A stretch of DNA of 64,000 nucleotides from Bacteroidales bacterium (GTDB lineage: Bacteria > Bacteroidota > Bacteroidia > Bacteroidales > UBA4181). The stretch is taken from NCBI GenBank assembly GCA_017523725.1, contig JAFWVY010000023.1, forward strand, positions 62,001-126,000, read 5' to 3'. Under the pieces are notes generated by a model. That model was not told the origin of the DNA and did not search any database. It saw only the letters and a program-made list of their open reading frames with translations. A program made the translations under genes and the position numbers. Of this stretch, positions 9,062 through 16,562 are shown piece after piece; position 1 is the stretch's first letter; the number at the start of each line of letters is the position of its first letter.

Positions 9062-9937
9062 ATGAACAGTCAATTGGCAAGAAAAATGGCAGCGGCGCTG
9101 CTGGCGGCCGCAGTCTGGCTGCCGGCCGGCGCACAGACGGTCCGGGCGGAAGTGGAACTCAATCCGTACACCGAACGTGTGACGGAGGGCGATGCGGCTG
9201 TGTTCGGGCTTCTCCAGGCCGAAGATGTGGTGTACCAACGGACCATATGGCGCATGCTGGACCGGGAGGATGACAGCAATTCGCCGTTCTTCTATCCGGT
9301 TAATCCGGTGGGCGGTAAGCAGAACATGATCACCATCCTGCTGGAGGGCATCCAGCGCGGGGAAGTGACAGCCTATCAGCCGACGGCGCTCGGCAACGAA
9401 TTCCATGCGTCGCTGCGCATGACGCCGGCGCAGGTCGAGACGGCCCTCGGTGCCATCCACGATTCCATCGCGGTGCTCGATGAGAACGGCCGCCGTGTCT
9501 GGGTTGCGCGTGAGCAGGAGAGTCAGCTTGAGGATATTCAGAAGGTGCTCGTCAAGGAAATGGTTTATTTCGACAAGCGGAACGCCCACATGCAGCGGCG
9601 TCCCATCGGCATCTGCCCGATCCGGATGATTCCGAAGGACAGCGGGGACGATTCCCCCGATGACCTGGTACCCCAGCAGACCTTCTGGGTGCCGGTCATG
9701 CCGGTCCGGGACCTGCTGTCCAACAAGTACGTCACAACAAGTGACAACGAGGCCCGCCAGATGTCCATGGAGGCCTATCTGACGCAGCACCGTTACGATG
9801 GCATCATTTATGCTATATCGAACGCGCGTGGTAATCAGCGTCTGGCCGACTATGTGCCGGCGGACGAGGTGGCTGCGGAATCCGATCGCATCGAAGCCGA
9901 AATTGCTTCGTTCGAAGAAAAAATCTGGACGGAATGA
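9062..9937 (+). CDS. gldN: GldN/PorN T9SS ring protein
   Basis: 291 residues with a cleavable signal peptide (about residues 1-25, ending PAGAQ). GldN binds GldK to form the outer periplasmic ring of T9SS. Typical features are YQRTIWRMLDREDDSN, NPFFYPV-like FFYPVNP, and a middle segment on secreted-protein-like strands ending with a helical C-terminus. It lies 12 bases after gldM. Its stop overlaps the next start (ATGA at 9934-9937). Confidence 0.94.
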   Translation: MNSQLARKMAAALLAAAVWLPAGAQTVRAEVELNPYTERVTEGDAAVFGLLQAEDVVYQRTIWRMLDREDDSNSPFFYPVNPVGGKQNMITILLEGIQRGEVTAYQPTALGNEFHASLRMTPAQVETALGAIHDSIAVLDENGRRVWVAREQESQLEDIQKVLVKEMVYFDKRNAHMQRRPIGICPIRMIPKDSGDDSPDDLVPQQTFWVPVMPVRDLLSNKYVTTSDNEARQMSMEAYLTQHRYDGIIYAISNARGNQRLADYVPADEVAAESDRIEAEIASFEEKIWTE

Positions 9938-10278
9938 CCTCTCACAGAAACAGAAGCGGCATTGTCTATTCGACAGATCCCGACTTTGTCTACCGTTATG
10001 ACGGTGCAGACGAAGAGGCGGAGACCCTGCCGCCCGCGCAGCAGCAGTTGCGGGTGCAGCTGGACCGCCGGAACCGGGGCGGCAAGGTCGTGACGCTCGT
10101 TACCGGATTCAAGGGCGCTTCAGACGACTTGGAGACGCTTTGCCGTCAGCTGAAGGCCAAATGCGGGACGGGCGGATCCGCCAAGGACGGAGACATCCTC
10201 ATTCAGGGCGACTTCCGCGACCGGGTGCTGGCGCTGCTCGTTGAAGCGGGCTATAAAGCAAAACGTGCCGGCGGATAA
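9934..10278 (+). CDS. SUI1/YciH family translation factor (eIF1-like)
   Basis: 114 residues. The C-terminal 80 residues form a SUI1 domain: RVQLDRRNRGGKVVTLVTGF, then LCRQLKAKCGTGGSAKDG and IQGDFRDRVLALL. Bacterial SUI1 proteins resemble eIF1 and are thought to influence start-site selection or act under stress; the role is poorly known. Its start overlaps the gldN stop by four bases, so it is probably translated by coupling from the T9SS mRNA. It is the last gene of this block. Confidence 0.92.
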   Translation: MTSHRNRSGIVYSTDPDFVYRYDGADEEAETLPPAQQQLRVQLDRRNRGGKVVTLVTGFKGASDDLETLCRQLKAKCGTGGSAKDGDILIQGDFRDRVLALLVEAGYKAKRAGG

Positions 10279-10291
10279 TCGGGAAAAGCAT

Positions 10292-10299
10292 TAAGTTTG
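10292..10299 (+). promoter_or_regulatory. -7 box for the small secreted protein gene
   Basis: TAAGTTTG is a full match to TAnnTTTG, 19 bases before the next ATG. It lies between the SUI1 stop (10278) and the next gene, suggesting that gene is transcribed separately from the T9SS block. Confidence 0.6.
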
Positions 10300-10318
10300 C
10301 AGTCGAAAACAAACGCTC

Positions 10319-10927
10319 ATGAAAAAACATCTTCTATTCTTCGCGGCGGCATGTACGCTCTTTCTGCCGCAGATGCTCCTGGCGCAGACCGCCGGACAGG
10401 TGCCGCCCAAGGGCGCGCAGGCGTTCAAACAAGTCAGCGGCGCAGTCAAACTGGTCGTATTGTCCAATGACAACGGCATGGATTCCACGCTGTTCGATCC
10501 GGCCGGTCATATTATGCACGAGCATGCGACGCTGAGTCAGACCCAGTCAGGTCCGTCCAGCGTCTGGACTTTCCGGATGGCGGCCGGCGAGAAGGTGTAC
10601 ACGTACGATGCCGACGGGCGGCTCTCCGCTTTCGCGGATGCCGACGGCAAGCGTTACCATGATTTTGTCTATGACGGTGATGGGCGGCTGCTCTCCTATC
10701 TCGTAGGGGACAATCTGAAACATGTCTTTACTTACTCCGAGGGCAACCTGGAACGGATGACCGTTTACGAGGCCGGTGCGGACGGAACCTTCGCGGCCCG
10801 TCCGGACCAGTATTATCTCGACGATGCCACCATCTTTGATGAAAACGGCAACTGGACCAAGACAGACTACTGGGGTCCGGAGGTTTCGATACGCGAGATA
10901 ACCTATTACGACGAGTGGGAACTCTGA
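10319..10927 (+). CDS. Secreted protein with YD/RHS-like beta repeats, function unknown
   Basis: 202 residues. A signal peptide (residues 1-22, ending MLLAQ) is followed by beta-strand repeats of the type YTYDADGRLSAF, VYDGDGRLLSYL and FTYSEGNLERM, which resemble YD repeats. There is no C-terminal toxin-like region and no T9SS sorting domain that I can recognise. It is probably periplasmic or surface-exposed. It has its own -7 box at 10292-10299 and converges with mrp. Function cannot be assigned. Confidence 0.75.
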   Translation: MKKHLLFFAAACTLFLPQMLLAQTAGQVPPKGAQAFKQVSGAVKLVVLSNDNGMDSTLFDPAGHIMHEHATLSQTQSGPSSVWTFRMAAGEKVYTYDADGRLSAFADADGKRYHDFVYDGDGRLLSYLVGDNLKHVFTYSEGNLERMTVYEAGADGTFAARPDQYYLDDATIFDENGNWTKTDYWGPEVSIREITYYDEWEL

Positions 10928-10993
10928 TGTCGGACGGTCTTTCCGGACCGTGCCGGATTTAGTTCAGTCCACGCTGTTGCGCAGACGGATTGC

Positions 10994-12049
10994 TCAGGAT
11001 TCAGCGGCGGGCGTTTCGACGGCCGCCGCGATTTTTTTTGCCAGGTCCGCGAAGATCCGTCCGGTCGTACTCTCCGGGTCGAGTGCCGCAGGCGTGCCTT
11101 CGTCACCGCCTTCGCAGATGCTCTGTACCACCGGGATCTGCGCCAGCAGCGGAATACCCTGCGCTTCGGCGATTTTCCGGCAACCTTCCTTTCCGAAGAT
11201 GTAGTACCTGTGGTCGGGCAGTTCCGCTGGTGTAAACCATGCCATGTTTTCCACGAGCCCCAGGATGGGAACATTGACGGACGGATTGCGGAACAGGTCG
11301 ATGCCTTTCATGACGTCGGCCAGTGCCACGGCCTGTGGCGTGCTGACAATGACGGCACCGGACAGTTTCAGTTCGTTGACCAGCGTGATGTGGATATCGC
11401 CGGTGCCCGGCGGCATGTCCAGGATCAGGAAATCCAGTTCACTCCAGTCGCCCTGGTGTATCAGTTGCTTGAGTGCGGTGGTGGCCATCGGCCCGCGCCA
11501 GACGACCGCCTGGCCTGCCGGAACAAAGAATCCGATGGAAAGCATCTTGATACCATACGTTTCCATCGGGATAATCCATTCCTTGCCCCTCTCGTCCTGC
11601 CGTGCGGTCAGACCGCCCGTGGCATGCAGCATCATGGGCATGGACGGACCGTAGATGTCGGCATCGAGCAGACCCACCCGGTATCCGGCCAGGCGCAGGC
11701 CGATGGCGATATTGGCCGCCACGGTCGATTTGCCGACGCCACCCTTGCCGGAGGCCACGGCAATGATATGCCGGATGTGCAACGGATCTTCTTCGGGTGC
11801 GGGCGCCTGGGCAAAGGCATGCGTGATGTCGATTTCAGCGTCCGGCTGGACATAGTAGAGGATGGCCTTGCGGCAGGCTTTGTCGATGGACGATATGAGC
11901 GGGTCGTTGGCTTTGGGAAAGGTCAGCGTGAAGGCGACGTGCACGCCGTCAATGGCGATGTCGCCGACCATGCCGGCCTTGACGATATCGGTCGAGAGCG
12001 CCGGGTGCTTGACGTGTGCCAGCGCCGCCAGAATGTTTTCCTTGTTCAT
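10994..12049 (-). CDS. Mrp/NBP35-type iron-sulfur carrier ATPase
   Basis: 351-residue P-loop ATPase of the Mrp (ApbC) family, which carries and transfers Fe-S clusters. An N-terminal DUF59/MIP18 domain (residues 1-75) is followed by the deviant Walker A GKGGVGKS (101-108) and a later LDMPPGTGD. The C-terminal CxxC of classical Mrp proteins is absent: the equivalent region reads AWFTPAELPDHRYYIFG. I chose the start at 12049 (MNKENILAAL); the frame is open to 12199, but that part lies inside the heptose kinase gene. It is 2 bases downstream of that kinase, so co-transcribed. Confidence 0.93.
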   Translation of the reverse strand: MNKENILAALAHVKHPALSTDIVKAGMVGDIAIDGVHVAFTLTFPKANDPLISSIDKACRKAILYYVQPDAEIDITHAFAQAPAPEEDPLHIRHIIAVASGKGGVGKSTVAANIAIGLRLAGYRVGLLDADIYGPSMPMMLHATGGLTARQDERGKEWIIPMETYGIKMLSIGFFVPAGQAVVWRGPMATTALKQLIHQGDWSELDFLILDMPPGTGDIHITLVNELKLSGAVIVSTPQAVALADVMKGIDLFRNPSVNVPILGLVENMAWFTPAELPDHRYYIFGKEGCRKIAEAQGIPLLAQIPVVQSICEGGDEGTPAALDPESTTGRIFADLAKKIAAAVETPAAES

Positions 12050-12051
12050 GG

Positions 12052-13050
12052 TCAAGAGAATAGTTCTTTTTTCCGGGATGCTTCGTGCCACAGCGAGGTT
12101 CTGTCGATGGGGACGACGCCCACTTTCTCGCAGACCAGTCCGCCGGCCAGGTTGGCGAGGACGGCCGTCTCGTAGGGCGGCAGGCCGGCCGCCAGGCACA
12201 ATGCCGCAGTGGCGATGACGGTATCGCCGGCTCCGGAGACGTCGGCTACGTCGCGCCGTTCGGCAGGGATGGCGCGGTAACCGTCCGTATCGCTGAGGAA
12301 CATGCCGGCCTCAGACAGTGTGACGAGCATGTTCCGGATATCCTTTTCTTTCTGGAATGTCTGTACGGCCTGGAAAAGGGCGTCCGTGTCGGTCTTGCCG
12401 ATGCGCAGTTCGAGGCCTTCGGTCAATTCTTTGAAATTGGGCTTGAACAGCGTGATGTTCCGGTAATGGTTGAAATTTCTTTTTTTGGGGTCCACCAGCA
12501 CCGGGACCCCGAGATCTCCGGCTGCGGCGACGGTCTCGGTGATGACCGCCGGGGTGATGGCCCCTTTGTCGTAGTCTTCGAAGACGACGGCGTCGAAATG
12601 CTCCGCTTTGAAGAGCCGGCGGACGCGTTCGATGAACCGTCGTTCCATCTCTTCCGAGAGCGGAGTGTCAGTTTCCCGGTCAACACGCAGCATCTGCTGT
12701 CCGTTGCTGATGATGCGGGTCTTGACGGTCGTAGTGCGCTGCGGGTCGAATGTGATGCCCTCCGTGCTGATGCCCTTGGCCTGCATCATCGACAGAAAAC
12801 TCAAGCCGGAGTCGTCATTGCCGATGACGGTGCACAGGACGGGCCGGCCGCCCAGCGATTCGATGTTGAGCGCCACGTTGGCCGCACCGCCGGGACGGTA
12901 TTCGTTCTGCGTGCAGGTGATGACGGGCACCGGCGCTTCAGGGGAGATGCGGTCGGTATGTCCCCACAGGTAAGAGTCGATCATAACATCGCCGACAATC
13001 ATGACCTTCAGCCGGGAGAAGGTGTCGAAAACATGCTGCAGCTGAATCAT
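12052..13050 (-). CDS. D-glycero-beta-D-manno-heptose-7-phosphate kinase, RfaE1/HldA type
   Basis: 332-residue PfkB/ribokinase-family kinase acting on the ADP-heptose pathway for lipopolysaccharide. It shows KVMIVGDVMIDSYLWG at the N-terminus, RPGGAANVALNI for sugar binding, and the anion-hole/catalytic base motif DVSGAGDTV near the C-terminus. Only the kinase domain is present; the adenylyltransferase (RfaE2) domain of the fused E. coli HldE is not here. Other ADP-heptose genes are not in the window. It sits between trpS (9 bases upstream) and mrp (2 bases downstream). Confidence 0.9.
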   Translation of the reverse strand: MIQLQHVFDTFSRLKVMIVGDVMIDSYLWGHTDRISPEAPVPVITCTQNEYRPGGAANVALNIESLGGRPVLCTVIGNDDSGLSFLSMMQAKGISTEGITFDPQRTTTVKTRIISNGQQMLRVDRETDTPLSEEMERRFIERVRRLFKAEHFDAVVFEDYDKGAITPAVITETVAAAGDLGVPVLVDPKKRNFNHYRNITLFKPNFKELTEGLELRIGKTDTDALFQAVQTFQKEKDIRNMLVTLSEAGMFLSDTDGYRAIPAERRDVADVSGAGDTVIATAALCLAAGLPPYETAVLANLAGGLVCEKVGVVPIDRTSLWHEASRKKELFS

Positions 13051-13059
13051 ATCCGGTGT

Positions 13060-14049
13060 TTAGAAAGGTTTGAATCCGAACAGGCGCCTTACCTCGCGCA
13101 TGGTGGCTGCCGCGCTCTCTCTCGCTTTCTCGCGGCCTTCCTTCGTGACACGGTGCAGGTAGGCGTCGTCGTTGTAGATTTCGTCGTAGCGCTCGCGGAT
13201 GGGAGCCAGGAATTGCACGATGTCCTCGGCCAACTGTTTTTTCATGTCCCCGTAGCGGATGCTGCAGGTGCTGTATTGGTCGCGGAAGAATTGTACAGTG
13301 CCGGGGTCGGAAACCAGATCCATGATGGTGAACAGGTTCTGCACCGGTTCCGAAGGCGTCTGGTTCGGTTCCGTGGGGCCGGCATCGGTGACGGCGCTCA
13401 TCACCTTTTTGCGGATCACCTTGGGATCATCCACGAGGAAGAGCCCGTTACCTTCGGATTTGCCCATTTTGCCGGTACCGTCCAGTCCCGGTACTTTGAC
13501 CAGTTCGCGTCCGAAGTTGAAGGCCTCGGGTTCCGGGAACACTTTCTCCCCGTACATGTGGTTGAACCGGCGGGCGAAGATGCGCGCCAGCTCCAGGTGC
13601 TGTTCCTGGTCCTTGCCCACGGGCACCTTGTTGGCCCGGTGGACCAGAATGTCGGCGGCCATGAGCACCGGGTAGGTGAGCAGGCCGGCGTTGACGTTGT
13701 TGGGATTCTTTCTCACCTTTTCCTTGAAGGTGACGGTCCGTTCCAGTTCGCCCAGATAGGCGTTCATGTTCAGAAGCAGATACAGTTCGATGACTTCAGG
13801 CACTTCGCTCTGTACGTAGAGTACGGATTTTTCCGGGTCGATGCCGGACGCCAGGTATTCCGCCAGCACCTTGCGTACGTTGCCGTGCAGGTCTTCGGGG
13901 GTGGGGTGGGTCGTCAGCGAATGGTAATCGGCGATGAAAAAGAAGCACCGGTAGTCATCCTGAAGCCGGACAAAGTTGCGTACGGCACCCATGTAGTTGC
14001 CCAGATGCAGGTTGCCTGTCGAACGGATGCCACTCAAAACTGTCTCCAT
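13060..14049 (-). CDS. trpS: Tryptophanyl-tRNA synthetase
   Basis: 329-residue class I aminoacyl-tRNA synthetase. The HIGH-like motif is STGNLHLGNYMG near residue 11 and the KMSKS loop is GKMGKSEGN, both typical of TrpS. Length is normal for the bacterial enzyme. It is the first gene of the trpS-heptose kinase-mrp minus-strand unit. Its promoter (-7 at 14086-14093) directly abuts the rbfA -7 box. Confidence 0.97.
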   Translation of the reverse strand: METVLSGIRSTGNLHLGNYMGAVRNFVRLQDDYRCFFFIADYHSLTTHPTPEDLHGNVRKVLAEYLASGIDPEKSVLYVQSEVPEVIELYLLLNMNAYLGELERTVTFKEKVRKNPNNVNAGLLTYPVLMAADILVHRANKVPVGKDQEQHLELARIFARRFNHMYGEKVFPEPEAFNFGRELVKVPGLDGTGKMGKSEGNGLFLVDDPKVIRKKVMSAVTDAGPTEPNQTPSEPVQNLFTIMDLVSDPGTVQFFRDQYSTCSIRYGDMKKQLAEDIVQFLAPIRERYDEIYNDDAYLHRVTKEGREKARESAAATMREVRRLFGFKPF

Positions 14050-14077
14050 ATTTCTTATTGTGTATTGGCTTTTTTAG

Positions 14078-14085
14078 TAATTTTG
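14078..14085 (+). promoter_or_regulatory. -7 box for rbfA
   Basis: TAATTTTG is a full match to TAnnTTTG, pointing toward rbfA (start 14155). It ends where the minus-strand box for trpS begins. Confidence 0.62.
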
Positions 14086-14093
14086 CAAAAATA
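14086..14093 (-). promoter_or_regulatory. -7 box for trpS
   Basis: The minus strand reads TATTTTTG, a full match, 37 bases upstream of the trpS start. It abuts the rbfA -7 box, so each predicted start site falls in or near the other promoter's -7 element. Confidence 0.6.
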
Positions 14094-14154
14094 AACAATT
14101 CGGCGATACAGAACTTTGGCGGCCGGATTTTTCTTCAGATTCAACGATAACGTC

Positions 14155-14493
14155 ATGGATTCAACCCGTCAGCAGAAAGTGGCCCGGCTTTTACAGAAAG
14201 ACCTGGGAGAGATACTTCAGGGCATGCCGCGAGAGGTGAGCCTCGGCGCGATGCTGACCGTCACGGTCGTTCGTGTCAGTCCGGACCTGAGCACGGCCCG
14301 CGTCTATGTGAGTGTGTTTCCTTCGGAAAAAGGAAGCCAGGTGCTCGAGAACCTTCAGAAAGCAGTTGGAAGAATCAGGATGCAGTGCGGACAGCGGGTG
14401 CGTCACCAGTTGCGCATCGTCCCTGCACTGACCTTCTTTATCGACGACAGCCTCGACTACGCCGACCGGATAGAATCCCTGCTCTCGGAATAA
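14155..14493 (+). CDS. rbfA: Ribosome-binding factor A
   Basis: 112-residue KH-fold protein that binds the immature 30S subunit and assists 16S rRNA 5'-end maturation. The family pattern is present: STRQQKVARLLQKDLGEIL at the N-terminus, VTVVRVSPDLSTARVYVSVF in the middle, and LRIVPALTFFIDDSLDYADR at the C-terminus. I chose the ATG at 14155; an upstream in-frame ATG at 14116 lies too close to the promoter and adds unrelated residues. It is one base from the methyltransferase gene. Confidence 0.95.
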   Translation: MDSTRQQKVARLLQKDLGEILQGMPREVSLGAMLTVTVVRVSPDLSTARVYVSVFPSEKGSQVLENLQKAVGRIRMQCGQRVRHQLRIVPALTFFIDDSLDYADRIESLLSE

Positions 14494-14494
14494 C

Positions 14495-15301
14495 ATGGAC
14501 TACGATCCCATCAAACGCAGTCTGGGCGTTTTTTTCGACAGGACACCCCTGCTGCGCAAACTGTTCTACCGGATGCTGGATGTGCTGCTGCTGCGTACAT
14601 GGCATGTCCACAAGGCATTACGTCGTCTGCAGAGGGAATTGCCTGCTGGGGCGCGGATCCTTGACGCCGGATCCGGGTTCGGCCAGTATGACTATTATCT
14701 GGCGCGCCGGTGGTCCCGGTCGGAAATCGATGCGGTGGACGTCAAGGAGGAACAGATTGCGGACTGTACCCGTTTTTTCGCCCGTGCCGGGTTCACCCGG
14801 GTGCATTTCAGCGTGGCCGACCTGACGCAGTACGTGCGTCCGGACAGCTATGGCCTGGTGCTTTCGGTCGATGTGATGGAGCATATCCTGGACGATGCCG
14901 CCGTCTTTTCGAATTTCTGCCGTTCGCTGGTACCTGGCGGTGTGCTTTTGCTCTCGACGCCATCCGACCTGAGCGAGGAGGAAGACCATGGGGATGCTCC
15001 GGAATCGTTCATCGGAGAGCACGTGCGGGTAGGCTACCCGGTGCAGGAGATGCGTGAAAAACTGCAGAATGCGGGCTTCTCGGACATCAATATCCGGTAC
15101 ACATACGGTGCCGCCGGCCAGCTGGCCTGGCGCTTGTCCATGAAATATCCTGTTTCCATGCTGGGCCGCAGCCGCTGGTTCTTCCTGCTGCTGCCGTTCT
15201 ACTACGTGGTGGTGTTCCCGTTCTGTCTGCTGCTGAACTGGGCCGACCTGCATTTTTCCCATGCGTCCGGAACCGGACTGATTGTTGAAGCCCGCCGTTG
15301 A
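14495..15301 (+). CDS. SAM-dependent methyltransferase with C-terminal membrane segment
   Basis: 268-residue class I methyltransferase. Motif I is ILDAGSGFGQYD, followed by IDAVDVKEEQ, an acidic pair VDVMEHILDD after motif II, and LVPGGVLLLSTPS. Near the C-terminus (about residues 223-247) is a long hydrophobic stretch rich in Phe, Leu, Tyr and Val that could anchor it in the membrane. The substrate is unknown; a lipid or quinone-like target would fit a membrane-bound enzyme (inference). It is followed by the permease gene, whose chosen start (15312) is 11 bases after this stop. Confidence 0.8.
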   Translation: MDYDPIKRSLGVFFDRTPLLRKLFYRMLDVLLLRTWHVHKALRRLQRELPAGARILDAGSGFGQYDYYLARRWSRSEIDAVDVKEEQIADCTRFFARAGFTRVHFSVADLTQYVRPDSYGLVLSVDVMEHILDDAAVFSNFCRSLVPGGVLLLSTPSDLSEEEDHGDAPESFIGEHVRVGYPVQEMREKLQNAGFSDINIRYTYGAAGQLAWRLSMKYPVSMLGRSRWFFLLLPFYYVVVFPFCLLLNWADLHFSHASGTGLIVEARR

Positions 15302-15311
15302 TTTCCAGGCC

Positions 15312-16550
15312 ATGTCGCTCCCGTTCCACATAGCCCGCCGGTATCTGTTTGCCCACAAGTCGCATCATGCCATCAACATTATATCGCTGATATCGGTCAT
15401 CGGTGTCATGGTTTCTTCGATGGCCCTTGTGACGGTACTTTCGGTCTTCAATGGTTTCGAGGACCTGATCACGGGCCTTTACGGCGTATTCGACCCGGAC
15501 CTGAAGATCACCGGACGGGAAGGCAAGACCTTCGTGCCCGACAGTCTGCTGCTGGCATCGCTGCGTGCGGATGCCGACGTCCGGGTCGTTTCGGAAACCC
15601 TCGAAGAAAACGTGCTGGTGCGTTACGGCGACTTGCAGGACATCCCTGTCATGAAGGGCGTGGACGCGGACTATGTCCGCCTGACGGGGTTGGACACCCT
15701 GATGTACAGCGGCTTTTACAGCGTAGCGGAGGAATCCGAGACGGGGTTGCCCGATGCGGTACTGGGCATGAATGTCGCGGTGACGCTTCAGATGGGATTG
15801 CGTCAGATGCTGCCGTTGCAAGTCTATATGCTGCGCCGGCAGGTTCAGGTGTCGTTCAACCCGGAACAGGCCGTGCGTCGGGCATCGCTGCATTCGTCCG
15901 GCATCTATGCCATCGAGGAAGAAAGCGACGGTTACATTCTCGTCCCGCTCGGTTTTATGAGGGATCTGCTGGAGGCTCCGGGAGCTGTGACGGCTCTTGA
16001 TGTACAGTTGCAACCGGGTGCCGGAGCAAAGGCGGTGCAGCAGCGTTTGGCCGCAGTCTGGGGAGATGCGTATGTCATTCAGACACGATATGAGCAGAAA
16101 GCTCTGGTTTATAAGATAATGCGGTATGAAAAATGGGCTGGGTTCATGATACTCGCCTTTATCCTGCTGATAGCGTCGTTCAATGTCATCAGTTCACTGT
16201 CCATGCTGATGCTCGAAAAGAAGGAGGATGCGCGCACGCTGTCTGCATTGGGGGCCGACAGCCGGTTCATACGGCGGATTTTCTATGCGGAAGGCGTGCT
16301 GATCGCTTTTTCGGGTGCCGTGGCGGGGCTGATGCTGGGGGCGCTGTGCTGTTACCTGCAGCAGACCTTCGGTATTGTCAAACTGGCCAATGCCCAGAGT
16401 TTCATTATCGAAGCCTATCCCGTGCGCATGAAAGCCGCTGATTTCGCATGGATCCTGCTTGCGGTCGGGCTCATCGGCGGTCTGACCTCCTATTGGCCGG
16501 TGCACCGTTTTTTCAAGAAGGTGCAACCGGTGGAAGAAATACGTGAATAA
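15312..16550 (+). CDS. LolC/LolE-family ABC transporter permease
   Basis: 412-residue MacB/FtsX-like permease resembling the lipoprotein-releasing LolC/E proteins. The N-terminus (PFHIARRYLFAHKSHHAINI) and first transmembrane helix (about residues 22-45) are characteristic. A periplasmic domain follows, then three helices near the C-terminus. It would extract outer-membrane lipoproteins from the inner membrane with a LolD ATPase, which is not in this window. I chose MSLPFHIARRY at 15312; an in-frame ATG at 15282 overlaps the methyltransferase gene. Confidence 0.88.
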   Translation: MSLPFHIARRYLFAHKSHHAINIISLISVIGVMVSSMALVTVLSVFNGFEDLITGLYGVFDPDLKITGREGKTFVPDSLLLASLRADADVRVVSETLEENVLVRYGDLQDIPVMKGVDADYVRLTGLDTLMYSGFYSVAEESETGLPDAVLGMNVAVTLQMGLRQMLPLQVYMLRRQVQVSFNPEQAVRRASLHSSGIYAIEEESDGYILVPLGFMRDLLEAPGAVTALDVQLQPGAGAKAVQQRLAAVWGDAYVIQTRYEQKALVYKIMRYEKWAGFMILAFILLIASFNVISSLSMLMLEKKEDARTLSALGADSRFIRRIFYAEGVLIAFSGAVAGLMLGALCCYLQQTFGIVKLANAQSFIIEAYPVRMKAADFAWILLAVGLIGGLTSYWPVHRFFKKVQPVEEIRE

Positions 16551-16562
16551 TTATTTGAAAAT

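Noticed and set aside
11210-14094. Long plus-strand reading frames (11210-12175, 12085-14094) opposite mrp, the heptose kinase and trpS
   Set aside because: They are antisense to well-supported genes and have no recognisable domains; high GC lowers stop frequency in the opposite frames.
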